DNA of 44,371 nucleotides, from contig JADIYN010000061.1 of assembly GCA_016705335.1 (NCBI GenBank), positions 1-44,371 of the forward strand. Direction: 5' to 3'. The position numbers were made by a program, and so were the translations under genes. Source of the stretch: Draconibacterium sp. GTDB taxonomy: Bacteria; Bacteroidota; Bacteroidia; Bacteroidales; Prolixibacteraceae. Positions 1-9,807 of the stretch are shown here, in pieces; position 1 is the stretch's first letter, and the number at the start of each line of letters is the position of its first letter. The notes under the pieces were generated by a model, which had not been told where the DNA came from, ran no database searches, and saw nothing but the letters and a program-made list of their open reading frames with translations.

Positions 1-232
1 ATGATTACGAGCATAAAAAGCATAAAATGCATAATTCGATACAATTCAGGCCAATTCATGTAAAATTAAAACAATGAATGAACTGCTGTTTGAGAAGTTT
101 CAACAAAAAGTTCTATATGAAACAGGAGAAACCAATAAGTAATTATTCCTGTTATAAACACAATCAGCAACTCTTTTCCAAACGGAAATATTGCTGTTCA
201 TCAAAAACCAGGTTTTTCATTATTGAAGGTTT

Positions 233-978
233 TTAGTTCGTTCCAGCTAATCGGGCAGCAATTCCCAACGAAGCACCAAAAAGTAAACCAAAAGTAAATT
301 CCATAGCTTCACCACTTTTTGAAAATTACGTCGGGCAAGTGGCTTCCTAAAATCATCCAAAAACCGCCAAATCCAAAACCTAATCCACCGCCTATTGTGC
401 CCCAAATGGCAAAACGCAAAATAATTTTGAATGTATTTTTATCGGTTTTGAATTTCAGGAAAGTAAAAGAGCGATTGCGCCAAATAGAAGCGCTGCCCAT
501 GATTCAGAACGGGGATTGCGGGATCAGAAAAATAAGGACCATTGGATCGTTGATCAGTTTAAAACCCGCAATCATTCCGGCCATCATCAGTAAAAAGGCA
601 AGAATTAAAGTCTTTTTTTGTATTCTGTTCAAAAAGAATCCAAGTGATAAAACGGCACCGCCAAGCATTCCCCAAACCGCACCCTTTATTGTTGTTCCGG
701 CAGTTCCCACCAAACAGTTTCGGGGTTTCTTAAAAATCCAAGCGTTTGTCCGTATGTCATTTCTCCACCCAACCCGATTCCAATAACCCCAAAACGGCAA
801 GTATGGAAATTGCAGTGCGTGGCATTTCAATAGCAAACCAAGACAAATGGCGACCATCGCTCCAGGAATCATAGCTCCAAATGGTCGCCACCAATATGTC
901 CGCGAAGTCCCCACCCAACATCATTGCAAGTGCGGAAATACTATAAATAGCCATTTGGGTAATTTGCTGTTGTTCCAT
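233..978 (-). pseudogene. Polytopic membrane protein, many frameshifts
   Basis: Reading across several frames rebuilds one hydrophobic protein of roughly 245 residues that starts MEQQQITQMAIYSISALAMM and ends GASLGIAARLAGTN before a TAA at 233. Glycine-rich membrane segments such as GAMIPGAMVAICLGLLL, GAVWGMLGGAVLSLGFFL and WGTIGGGLGFGFGGFW suggest six or more helices. At least six one-base frame changes are needed in 750 bp, for example near 305, 500, 770, 880 and 930. The start lies 10 bp after the stop of the upstream oxidoreductase, so the two were probably co-transcribed. I do not recognise a named family; a sugar-related transport or sensing role is only suggested by the neighbour. The breaks may be sequence errors rather than decay. 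Confidence 0.6.
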
Positions 979-988
979 TCTTGTAAGT

Positions 989-1988
989 TTACAGGTTCAC
1001 CACCTCTCCGGTTTCCGATGATTTGTAAGCTGCATCAACAATATCAAGTATAATTTGTCCTTCTGTTAATCCGGGAACCGGCTGTTTTCCTGTTCTTATT
1101 GATTCTGCAAAATGTTCCATCTGCCGGGTGTACATTCCCTGTTCGCAATGTTCAGTCCTCACCGGAAGATTTGCGTCAATTTTTACAGGTTTGCCGTCAA
1201 CCCTGGTTTTTATAAAAGTTGGGAAAACATTGGCGTAGCCTTCTGTTCCAAATAATCCTGTGCCGGCTTCGGGGCCGTCCATGTGTGGTTGCCACCAGCC
1301 ACTCTCAATTATTGATTCAGTTCCGTTGTCCCACGAAATCATTACAATTCCAGAATCGTCAACATCATAATTTCCATAGTGTGTACCTATTTTTGCGTAA
1401 ACTTTTGTTGGTTTCGGGTCGCCAAGTAAATATCTGACAGTATCAATGGCATGTACTCCCATGTCGGCAAGTGCGCCGCCCTGACCAGTTCTTTTGCGCA
1501 AACCAACCAGCAGTCCCCAGTTTTCATGAATTCCGTAACCTTGGTTTTACAATTTCTGCCAAGTTTACCATCGTCGAGCTCCTGTTTTATAAAATTTACA
1601 TCAGTATCAAACGCCACATGTGACCGACCATTACAAGTCGCTTGTTTCTTTCGGCAGCTTCTTTTACCAAAATACCTTCTTCTGCATTCATTGCCATTGG
1701 TTTTTCAAGGAAAACATCTTTTCCATTGTTTAAAAATTCGATGGCAAATGGCGCGTGAAATTTGTTGGGCGTTGCAATAACAACTGCATCAATATCGGGA
1801 CTGGCAGCCAATGATAATGCATCATCGGTTGCTGTTTTAATACCGTATTTTGTTGCAAATTCCTGTGCCGCCTGAAGCGGGACTGCTGCAACTGCCACTA
1901 TTTCAACTCCAGGAATAGTTTGAAGCCCGCGGGCATGATAATTTGCAATGTAACCTGCGCCAATAAGTGCTACTTTAATTTCTTTCAT
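989..1988 (-). CDS. Gfo/Idh/MocA family oxidoreductase (frameshifted)
   Basis: NAD(P)-dependent sugar or cyclitol dehydrogenase of the glucose-fructose oxidoreductase family, about 333 residues, predicted cytoplasmic. The N-terminus has the Rossmann motif VALIGAGYIANYHARGL, then DAVVIATPNKFHAPFA and the hallmark EKP (DVFLEKPMAMNAEEG). The C-terminal half has GGALADMGVHAIDTVRYLLG, the conserved GxxxDxGxHxxD substrate-domain motif. Three one-base indels break the reading between about 1500 and 1615: a lost T after TGGCG, an extra A, and a lost G. On either side of each the protein continues in register with the family, so I regard the gene as probably intact in the organism. It is followed 10 bp later by the broken membrane protein gene. 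Substrate unknown. Confidence 0.85.
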
Positions 1989-2182
1989 TTTATATTATTT
2001 ATATCCACTACAAAATTTTCAGAATCGGGTAACAGAAGTTTTCAATTTCAATAAATGCAAACTTTAGCCTGAATCTCACACTCAAAACTACCTACATCAA
2101 ATTGATTAAAATACAAGTATCTTATTTTTAAATTCATAAATATTGCCGTAACCAATTTTGGTTATCTTTAGCCGATATAAAA

Positions 2183-3010
2183 ATGAACGAACTCAGAAAG
2201 AAATATTATCCCACTGTATTACAGGCAATTCATCTGCTTATTCTTTATATTTTCATTCAGTCACTTGTTGATTTTCCATTGGCAATGATCGATTATTTTA
2301 AAGATACCGAGTACTTGTACCATCCCATCAAAAAAATAGGACTTGGTGTTGGTTCAACTGTTTTTATATTGATTTATGGTTTCAGAAAATCTAAAGCACA
2401 GCTTTTTGATGTTTTTCCAATTAAATTTTTTAATCCGTTCATTAGTAGTCCCCAATAGTTACATTTCTTTGGGCTGCCCATAATTTACTCGAAATCCCAA
2501 GCGCTTTGCTCGATAAATATTTTCCGGCACCAGCGTGGTTTTGGGAGATGTTTAATAAAATATTTGAAGGCGATTTTGGCTGGTGGGGTGCTTTTATGAA
2601 AGTAGCGGTTGTTGCCCCGATTGTAGAAGAACTGATTTTTAGGGGGCTTATTTTGCAAGGGTTCCGACGAAATTATACTGCATTTACTGCCGTTTTTATG
2701 TCGGCATTGTTGTTTGCTCTTTTTCACTTAAACCCCTGGCAGTTTCCTGCAACTTTCGTTTGGGTTTGCTTTTGGTTGGATAATGCTTCGAACCAACAAT
2801 ATTTTACTCGCAATTCTGGGGCATTCAATAAATAATTTTCTTGTATTGCTTTCATTAACTTATTGGCAGGAAATCCGCTCGCATGCATTTTATTTAATGG
2901 GAAAAGAAAAAGTTTACATTACAAGCATTCTTGTTGTTTTACTTTCCCTGATTCTTATTTTTTTATTCAGTTCGAAATTGATTAAAAATAAAAATATACC
3001 CGTAAAATAG
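2183..3010 (+). CDS. CPBP family intramembrane glutamic endopeptidase (frameshifted)
   Basis: Membrane protease of the CPBP (CAAX protease/bacteriocin-processing, Abi) family. Motif 1 is VEELIFRG (EExxxR), motif 2 is FALFHLNPWQF (FxxxH) and motif 3 is LGHSINNFLVL (HxxxN), which together form the active site. Hydrophobic segments precede and follow these, including LLILYIFIQSLVDFPLAMI near the start and ILVVLLSLILIFLFSS at the end. Two frame changes, near 2450 and near 2775, split the gene into three pieces; joined, it gives about 275 residues, normal for the family. It lies 5 bp upstream of a DUF456 gene. Substrate and role (prenyl-protein processing, peptide maturation) cannot be told from sequence. 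Confidence 0.82.
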
Positions 3011-3015
3011 TTTTC

Positions 3016-3496
3016 ATGGATTTTGTATTAATAGGTTTTGGAATAATTCTAATGACTGTCGGGATAATCGGTTGTGTGCTTCCGTTGTTACCCGGACCGC
3101 CATTAAACTATATTGGTTATTGTTGCTTCATTTTACGGGCAGATACCATTTTTCAACTGAATTTTTGGTTCTTTGGGCAATAATTACAGCAGTTGTTTAT
3201 GGTGTTGATTTGTTGATTCCGGTGTGGGGTACAAAAAATTTGGTGGCAGCAAATATGGCATTTGGGGAAGCATAATTGGGTTACTTGCTGGATTTCTGTT
3301 TTTTCCACCATTTGGAATAATTATCGGACCATTTGCAGGTGCAGTAATTGGGGAATTAATTGCAGGAAAAGATTCGGGAGCTGCGCTAAAATCGGGTTTT
3401 GGTACGTTTGTTGGATTTTTTACAGGCACAGTTTTAAAACTTGTTGCTTCAGGAATGATGACCTGGTATTTTGCAAAAGAACTGATTACAGGTTAA
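3016..3496 (+). CDS. DUF456 domain-containing membrane protein (frameshifted)
   Basis: Small integral membrane protein of about 160 residues. It starts MDFVLIGFGIILMTVGIIGC and continues VLPLLPGPPLNYIG, the hallmark opening of DUF456. Later segments VWGTKKFGGSKYGIWGS and FFPPFGIIIGPFAGAVIGEL also fit the family. Two frame changes, near 3110 and near 3245, separate the pieces. Starting at 3016 rather than a later internal ATG restores the conserved N-terminal LPGPP helix. The 5-bp gap to the CPBP gene and the same strand suggest one transcript. Function of the family is unknown. Confidence 0.8.
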
Positions 3497-3563
3497 AACA
3501 AACTTTTCATTTGTTAAAATGAATTGAATAAAACCGTTTATAATTGAAATCGAAAAATAATAA

Positions 3564-5942
3564 ATGAAGGCAGGAAATACAGTAGAATGGACTGATTTAA
3601 AAAAGAAACCCGAAAAACCAAAAAAGAAGGGCTCTAAAAAGAAAAAAAGTAATTTTTCGCTTATAAAATTTATTGCAAAAATTGCAGGGATTTTGTTTTT
3701 GCTTGGAGCATTGTTTTTTATTCTCGTTTTTATTGGCGCTTTAGGGCCAGTACCTTCAAAGCAACAATTGCAAGTCATTAAAAACCCTATTGCTTCCGGA
3801 AGTTTTATCATCTGACGGTAAAGTACTTGGCCGATATTATGTCGAAAACCGAAGTAGTGTAAAATTTAATGAAATTTCGCCAAATGTTATAAATGCGCTT
3901 GTTGCAACTGAAGATTCACGGTTTTATGAACATCGGGGCATCGATGAAATTGCACTGTTGAGGGTTTTCGTGAAATCGATTTTATTACAGGATCACAGTT
4001 CAGGCGGTGGTAGCACACTCAGCCAGCAATTGGCAAAAAACCTTTTTCCCCGTGTTAGTCTTGGCCCGATTTCAATGCCCGTAAATAAAATCCGTGAAGG
4101 TATAATTGCCTATCGGATGGAGCGGATTTACAGCAAAGAAGACATTCTTACCCTGTATTTAAACACAGTTCCGTTTGCCGAAAATATTTTTGGAATTGAA
4201 GTAGCGGCTGAACGGTTCTTTTCCAAATCGCCAAATGAATTGAACGTACCTGAAGCTGCAACTATTATTGGAATGCTCAAAGCAAACAATTATTACAACC
4301 CGCATTCAAACCCCGACCGTGCCAAAGAAAGGCGAAATGTGGTGATTGATTTGATGGCGAAACATGAATACATTTCTAAAACCGACGCAGAAAAATACAA
4401 GGCCATCCAACTGGTTCTGAAATATAGTCCAATATCATATACGCAGGGTCCCGCGCCTTATTTTGTTGAGAGACTGAAACCGCAATTACTAAAATGGTGC
4501 AAAGAACATCAAAAAGAAGATGGCGAATATTATAATTTATACACTGATGGTTTGGTTGTATCAACCACAATTGAATATAACCTTCAGGTTTATGCTCAAC
4601 AAAGTGTAAAAGATTATATGAAGAACCTTCAAAACGTTTTCGACAACCACTGGAAAGGAAAGGATGTTTTTAAAGACAATCCGGGAATCATTAAAAGTGC
4701 ATTAAACAGCAGTGAAATAAAGGGTAAAAATCCCGATGAAAAAATTCGAACCACATTATTTACATGGAACGGTTTGCGGGATACTACAATAACTCGCCTC
4801 GATTCGATAAAACATTACCTTAAATTTCTGAATGCAGGTTTTATTGCCATAGAACCCCAAACCGGTGCGTTAAAAGCCTGGGTGGGAGGCATCGATTTTA
4901 GGTATTACAAATTCGATCACATTACAGCTCCGCGACAAACCGGTTCGGCCTTTAAACCAATAGTTTATTTGTCTGCGCTTGAAACCGGCATTTTGCCTGA
5001 TAAATATTACCCAAATGTTCAGAAAATATATGATGAATATGATAATTGGTCGCCACAAAATTCACATGATGAATATGGCGGGTATTATACTATGAAAGGC
5101 GCTTTGTCAAAATCACTTAATACAGTTTCAGTTGAAGTTTTGCTTGATGCAGGAATAGCAAATACTATTGACGTTGCCGAAAGGCTGGGTATCAATGCTG
5201 ACATTCCTGATTATCCATCAATTGCGCTTGGTGTTGCTTCGGTTTCACTCAAAGATATGGTTGAAGCCTACGCTGGAATTGTAAATGACGGACGACCTGT
5301 TGAAACACATTACCTGGTTCAGATTGCTGATAATGAAGGAAATGTTCTTGAACAATTCAAATATCAGCAGGAAGAAAAACAGGCTGCTTCTCCCGAAAAC
5401 TGCAGAACTGTTATTAATATGATGCAAGCTGTTGTGGATGAAGGAACCGGTAGTGCAATTCGTTCACGTTTTGGGATTGAAGGCGAATTTGCCGGAAAAA
5501 CCGGGACTACGCAAGACAACTCGGATGGCTGGTTTATTGGGGTTTCTCCCCGGCTTGTTACCGGATGCTGGGTCGGTGTCGATGATCCGAGGGTGCATTT
5601 CAGAACCATAACTTATGGACAGGGTGCATATATGGCGCTTCCAATTGTAGGAAGTTTTTATTCGAGGATGCAAAAGGATGCAAAAGTAAACAAGTACGTT
5701 GGCGGATCGTTTAATCAACCTTCTCCTGAAATTTTGGCAATGCTTGATTTGCCTGATTACAAAGATGTTATGGATATTGAAGATAGAGGATTCAATTTAG
5801 CCGATATTTTCAGAAAGAAGGAGAAAAAAGAGGATTTAAAAACTGTTGAAGAAAAAACCAGGCCAAAGAAAATGACGATGAATCAAAGGGAACTCCGGTT
5901 TGGACAAAGATTAAAAACATCTTTAAAAAGAAAGAAAAGTAA
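3564..5942 (+). CDS. Penicillin-binding protein 1A, bifunctional transglycosylase/transpeptidase (two frameshifts)
   Basis: Peptidoglycan synthase anchored in the inner membrane. A lysine-rich cytoplasmic tail (residues 10-35) precedes one membrane helix. The GT51 glycosyltransferase domain shows ATEDSRFYEHRGID with its catalytic glutamate, and GGGSTLSQQLAKNLF. The transpeptidase domain shows TGSAFKP (SxxK), SKSLNT (SxN) and KTGTTQ (KTG). Two single-base indels are visible: an extra G near 3799, where IASEVLSSDGK is expected, and a lost A near 5868. Correcting the latter gives a C-terminus ending TPVWTKIKNIFKKKEK and a TAA at 5940-5942 instead of a divergent basic tail running to 5970. Length about 790 residues fits class A PBPs. 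Almost certainly functional in the organism. Confidence 0.92.
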
Positions 5943-6006
5943 AAATATTCAAGTAATAACTATTCAGTGATATATAAAAAAGTTTAATTTTGGAGCACTT
6001 AAAATT

Positions 6007-6072
6007 AGGGGTGTAGCGTAGTTGGTTGGTCCCTATTTATCGGGATTCGGGATGAGAGATTGGAAGTTCATT
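6007..6072 (+). pseudogene. tRNA-Pro-like remnant
   Basis: The segment begins GGGGTGTAGCGTAGTTGG, nearly identical to the acceptor and D-arm of the intact tRNA-Pro 90 bp downstream. It also contains ATTCGGGAT, the same anticodon loop, and TTGGAAGTTCA, the start of the T-arm. It lacks the 3' half of the T-arm and the 3' acceptor strand. It looks like a decayed duplicate of the neighbouring tRNA. Confidence 0.6.
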
Positions 6073-6093
6073 TAAATTTAAAAACATAAATAT

Positions 6094-6167
6094 CGGGGTG
6101 TAGCGCAGTTGGCTAGCGTACCACGTTCGGGACGTGGGGGTCGGAAGTTCGAGTCTTCTCACCCCGA
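6094..6167 (+). tRNA. tRNA-Pro(CGG)
   Basis: Cloverleaf seen by eye: acceptor CGGGGTG pairs with CACCCCG and is followed by discriminator A. The D-arm contains TAGCGCAGTTGGCTAGCG. The anticodon stem CCACG/CGTGG encloses loop TTCGGGA with anticodon CGG. The T-arm is GGAAG/CTTCT around TTCGAGT. No CCA is encoded. The gene lies between two degenerate copies of itself, just downstream of the PBP1A gene. Confidence 0.93.
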
Positions 6168-6202
6168 CAAAAAAAACTCATTGTTTGAAATGGTTTGGTG
6201 GA

Positions 6203-6219
6203 GGGGGGGGGGGGGGGGG
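6203..6219. repeat. 17-base poly-G tract
   Basis: An uninterrupted run of 17 G sits 36 bp after the tRNA-Pro, in an otherwise AT-rich intergenic region. Such tracts are prone to slippage and to sequencing-length error, so the exact length is uncertain. Confidence 0.9.
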
Positions 6220-6255
6220 CTTTTGTTTTATTTATGAGTTTCGAAGATGAATTTA

Positions 6256-6310
6256 TGGGGAGTAGCGAAGTTGGCAGTTCGGCGGGATTGGGAAGTGGGG
6301 TCGTCCCTCC
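6256..6310 (+). pseudogene. Second tRNA-like remnant
   Basis: TGGGGAGTAGCGAAGTTGGC resembles a tRNA acceptor strand plus D-arm. About 24 bases later ATTGGGAAG resembles a proline-type anticodon loop with GGG. No matching T-arm or 3' acceptor strand follows. I read it as a degenerate proline tRNA-like copy downstream of the functional one. This call is weaker than the upstream remnant. Confidence 0.45.
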
Positions 6311-6456
6311 CAATGTCGGGATTATCCATGCAAAAATTTAATACTTGTATTTATTTGAAATACAGGCTTTTTTGGTTTTTAACGATTGCTATTAAACTTT
6401 ATTTTAATAAAAAAATTAAGGTTTAATTTTTTTGTTTTTTTGCATCAATTTTTTAT

Positions 6457-6464
6457 TATATTCG
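6457..6464 (+). promoter_or_regulatory. Bacteroidota-type -7 element (TATATTCG)
   Basis: Seven of eight positions match TAnnTTTG. The site is about 42 bp upstream of the DUF2795 start. T-rich TTTG-containing sequence lies about 22 bp further upstream as a possible -33 element. Confidence 0.4.
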
Positions 6465-6505
6465 CGGCATTGAAAAAACGAGTTTAACCACATAAAAATC
6501 AGCAT

Positions 6506-6727
6506 ATGTATTGGACACTTGAATTAGCATCAAAATTAGAAGATGCACCATGGCCAGCAACTAAAGACGAATTAATTGATTTTGCAATTCGATCAGGTGC
6601 GCCTTTGGAAGTGATTGAAAACCTTCAGGAAATGGAGGATGAAGGAGAAATGTACGAAAGTATTGAAGACATTTGGCCTGATTATCCGAGTAAGGATGAT
6701 TTCTTTTTTAATGAAGACGAGTATTAA
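6506..6727 (+). CDS. DUF2795 domain-containing protein
   Basis: Small acidic protein of 73 residues, beginning MYWTLELASKLEDAPWPATK. The ELIDFAIRSGAPLEVIENLQ helix-turn region is typical of DUF2795, and it ends in a strongly acidic tail with aromatic residues (DDFFFNEDEY). The family is very conserved in Bacteroidota and of unknown function. It has its own upstream promoter-like element and a strong terminator directly after it, so it is probably monocistronic. Complete and undamaged. Confidence 0.88.
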   Translation: MYWTLELASKLEDAPWPATKDELIDFAIRSGAPLEVIENLQEMEDEGEMYESIEDIWPDYPSKDDFFFNEDEY

Positions 6728-6747
6728 TTGTTTTTTGAAACAATAAT

Positions 6748-6783
6748 AAAGCATCTGTTGAAACAACAGGTGCTTTTTTTTTT
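6748..6783 (+). terminator. Rho-independent terminator after DUF2795
   Basis: AAGCATCTGTTG and CAACAGGTGCTT form a 12-bp stem (one G-T pair) around loop AAA, followed by a run of T. Confidence 0.9.
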
Positions 6784-6874
6784 GATGTACATATTGTTGT
6801 AATTTTGGAACAGTTGTAATTTGGGTTCTTCTGTAATTTTCTGTTCTTTAAACTGTTTTTGTAAATTTGTCAAT

Positions 6875-8383
6875 ATGAAAAAGTTATTATTAAGTACTGT
6901 TTTATTTATTTTCTGTTTTGGAGTTTATTCACAGAAAAGTTATAAACGCGGTGTTGCTTATGGTTTTCACACAACCCAGGACATGCAAAAGGCATCAGCA
7001 AATATTTCGTGGTGGTACAATTGGGCAACACAGCCTGATATTAGCATCAGAAATACTTACAATGTTTATAATGTTGATTTTACGCCAATGTCATGGAATG
7101 CTTCTGGAACAAGTGGAGTTAATACATGGGTGGAAAAAGATTCAACTGTAAAGTACATACTTGGATATAATGAGCCAAATTTTAAGGCGCAGGCAAACAT
7201 GACTCCCACGCAGGCCGCAAAAGCGTGGCCGGCACTACAGAAAATAGCACAAAAAAACAGTTTAAAAATTGTAAGCCCGGCTGTAAATTACTGTTCGACG
7301 GAAGGATCAGTTTTTGAAAATGGTAAATATTATACAAATCCGTTTACATACCTAGATGATTTTCTTACCGCCTGCGATACCTGCCAGGTGGATTACATTG
7401 GTTTGCACTGGTACGGAAGCGGGAATTCTATTGTAAATTATGTAAATACTGCAAGAAAATATAATAAACCGATATGGGTAACCGAATTTGCTTCATGGGA
7501 TTACAGCAACCTGGTTCAAAATGTTGATGACCAGATAAAATATCTTGCCGGCACTACAAATTTTTTGGAACGCGATCCGGATGTTTATCGTTATTCGTGG
7601 TTTATTGGGCGCACACAGGGTGGAATAACCGCGTCACCATATATTGATTTATATGGAACAAATGGAATGTTGACAGAATTGGGGCAAATGTATATGGATA
7701 TCCCGGTTTATGATCCGGAAATGAAATTCAACATACCAGGCCGAATTGAATGTGAAGAATACTATTTAATGTCGGGATTATTTTGTGAACCAACTGACGA
7801 TGAAAATGGGTTTTTAAATGTTGGCTGGACTGAAATGGGTGATTGGGCGGATTATAAAATTTCAATTGAAAAAAGTGGTACTTACTCAATGACATTGAGA
7901 ACATCAGGCACCGGTTCAGGAAAAATTGATATACTGATTGATAATGAGTTGTTAAAAACTGTTGATACACCGGTAACAGGGGGCTGGCAGATATGGAAAG
8001 ATGTATTAACCACCATGGATTTGGAAGCAGGGGAACACTTGTTACGCTGGCGGGTTCGAAGGGCAGGATTTAATATTAACTGGATTGAAATTTCAAACTC
8101 AACTTCAGCAAACGAATTTGAAATTATTGAAACAAGTGTTTATCCAAACCCAGTTAAAGATGGTATTTTATATGTTGAACTCAACCGTAATAAATGGGGT
8201 GGGGAATACAAATGTGTTATTTGTGATATCAATGGAAAACAGGTATTTACAAAAGATGTAAATATTAACCGGACTTTGTTTCAGTTAAATATAAACGAAA
8301 ATCACCGTTTGCCGTTAGGTGTGTATTTTCTCAATATTTCGGGTGAAAATTGCAGTGCAAATAAATTGATAGCTGTTCAATAG
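6875..8383 (+). CDS. Secreted GH128-type glycoside hydrolase with CBM6-like domain and T9SS sorting domain
   Basis: Probable endo-beta-1,3-glucanase of the Asl1-like/GH128 catalytic-core family, 502 residues. The signal peptide is MKKLLLSTVLFIFCFGVYSQ; I chose the ATG at 6875 over an in-frame ATG at 6821 because it starts this peptide. The catalytic domain spans about residues 22-285, with candidate acid/base E100 in LGYNEPNF and nucleophile E204 in WVTEFASW. A CBM6-like beta-sandwich follows at about 288-410 (RIECEEYY, WADYKISIEKSGTYSMTLR). The end has a type IX sorting domain (SVYPNPVKDGILYVELN through LPLGVYFLNIS), so the enzyme is exported by T9SS. Substrate is inferred from family. A TAAATTTG hexamer-type -7 match lies very close to the start, at 6862-6869. 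Confidence 0.85.
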   Translation: MKKLLLSTVLFIFCFGVYSQKSYKRGVAYGFHTTQDMQKASANISWWYNWATQPDISIRNTYNVYNVDFTPMSWNASGTSGVNTWVEKDSTVKYILGYNEPNFKAQANMTPTQAAKAWPALQKIAQKNSLKIVSPAVNYCSTEGSVFENGKYYTNPFTYLDDFLTACDTCQVDYIGLHWYGSGNSIVNYVNTARKYNKPIWVTEFASWDYSNLVQNVDDQIKYLAGTTNFLERDPDVYRYSWFIGRTQGGITASPYIDLYGTNGMLTELGQMYMDIPVYDPEMKFNIPGRIECEEYYLMSGLFCEPTDDENGFLNVGWTEMGDWADYKISIEKSGTYSMTLRTSGTGSGKIDILIDNELLKTVDTPVTGGWQIWKDVLTTMDLEAGEHLLRWRVRRAGFNINWIEISNSTSANEFEIIETSVYPNPVKDGILYVELNRNKWGGEYKCVICDINGKQVFTKDVNINRTLFQLNINENHRLPLGVYFLNISGENCSANKLIAVQ

Positions 8384-8481
8384 GTTTAAAATTATAATCG
8401 GAATTAACATTGGAAATCAATGTAAATGCACAACTCAAAGTTGGTTTACAGTGAATTGATGTTTCAATATTTTCATGATAT

Positions 8482-9026
8482 TCAGTAAACCAAAGAAAAC
8501 ATTAATTTAATTTCGTTGTCGGTTTTCATTGCCATAAGTGATGGAGGATCAATATTATAGTCAGTCATGTTTACACTAAAGCTGCCACTTATCTGCACCT
8601 GATTATTTATAGTCTTCCTTTCGGCAGTTAAGGTTATTTCTTTTGTAATACCATGAAAAGTTAATTTCCTGTTATTTCCAGAATATTGCCGTTTTGTTTG
8701 ACAGAAGTACTTGCAAAACTGATGTTGGGATATTTTATCGCTTCCGTAACTTCCATGCAGTGAGAATCACGATTTGCATTTTGACTGTCGAAAGAAGAAA
8801 TTTTCACCGAAACAGCTGCCTGGGTAATAATATTTTTATTTGCATCAGTTAAAATCACCGAATTAATTTCCCGGCTTACACCTTCCCACGAATGTAGCGG
8901 GTGATTCATTGCATATGTTATTGAAGATTGCGTTTTATCAGCAAAATATTTTACCTGCGAAGGTTGCTGAGCATCTGCAAAACTGTAAAACAGAGAAATA
9001 GCCAAAATTGAAATGAATATTTTCAT
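8482..9026 (-). CDS. YceI family protein (one frameshift)
   Basis: Exported lipocalin-like protein of about 181 residues; YceI homologues bind isoprenoid lipids in the periplasm. It has the signal peptide MKIFISILAISLFYSFADAQ. The body has IITQAAVSVKISSFDSQNANRD, CMEVTEAIKYPNISF and, after the frame change, GKLTFHGITKEITL and SGSFSVNMTDYNID, all typical of YceI. A single missing A near 8669 (ACAGGAAATTA instead of an AAAA run) truncates the reading at ITGN; the correct frame ends with TGA at 8482-8484. It follows the four-helix membrane protein by 9 bp, which fits the usual pairing of YceI with cytochrome b561-like proteins. Confidence 0.88.
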
Positions 9027-9035
9027 TAGTTCAAT

Positions 9036-9686
9036 TTAAAATTTAATAACAATCATTGATGCTGCCAAGGCACCGAAAGTGGTTATTGCAGCTGCTCTGT
9101 GATATCCTTTCAGATTGGGGTTGGAGTGTTCCCCATCATCAAGTTGTGAGGCAAGAATATTTGTTGCAATCATCCCCGAAATATGAACAATTGACAATGC
9201 TTTATGCAGTTTAATGCTGCTGTAACCTTTTCTTTCGTCAACCATTTTTGGCGGAGCAAACAATGAAAGTGAAGCAGTTGCTATATATTCAACGTTTATA
9301 ACCACAGCGAGGGCTTCATGAAGATCATGTACATTCTGATTGCCATTATATAACTTTGTTCCAACAATTCCCTGAGCTACCATTGCCCCGAGAGTAACAA
9401 AACCGGTAGCCTGGTGAGCAACAAGCATTCCTCTTCTGATTTTTAATTCCCTCTGTCTTTCCTCAGGCGACAATTCGAAAGATTTAAAATTTCTCATTAG
9501 GCCTTTTTCTCCCCACATCATTCGCTGCGTGAAAATAAAATGATCAGGAAGTAATTTAACCGTATCAGTAACAGTTGATTCAAGTTCACTCAGTAAATCA
9601 AGGGTTTGAGTTGTATCAACCTGGGAATTAGCATTAAATGCTGATAGTACAACTACCAAAGCACAAAGAATAAATGATTTTTTCAT
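9036..9686 (-). CDS. Exported four-helix, histidine-rich membrane protein (b561-like topology)
   Basis: 216 residues with signal peptide MKKSFILCALVVVLSAFNAN. A soluble region (25-85) precedes four hydrophobic helices at about 88-109, 122-145, 158-180 and 195-214. Each helix carries histidine at or near its end: H91, H120/H123, H161/H168, H187/H196. That pattern recalls diheme four-helix cytochromes such as b561, although I do not recognise the sequence family. The gene sits 9 bp upstream of yceI, and YceI is often encoded beside cytochrome b561-type proteins, which supports an electron-transfer or quinone-linked role. That function is inference only. Confidence 0.6.
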   Translation of the reverse strand: MKKSFILCALVVVLSAFNANSQVDTTQTLDLLSELESTVTDTVKLLPDHFIFTQRMMWGEKGLMRNFKSFELSPEERQRELKIRRGMLVAHQATGFVTLGAMVAQGIVGTKLYNGNQNVHDLHEALAVVINVEYIATASLSLFAPPKMVDERKGYSSIKLHKALSIVHISGMIATNILASQLDDGEHSNPNLKGYHRAAAITTFGALAASMIVIKF

Positions 9687-9807
9687 TTTGGTTTTTTCAA
9701 AATTATAGAATAAAATGAATTAAGAATATATTGAAATAAGGACAGTTAATTTTTATGTAAACATATAAATTTATCAAAACTGAAACAAAGAATTTAGACT
9801 TAAACTT

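Noticed and set aside
319..786. Plus-strand open frame of 155 codons
   Set aside because: It is antisense to the reconstructed membrane protein and is proline- and lysine-rich without any domain.
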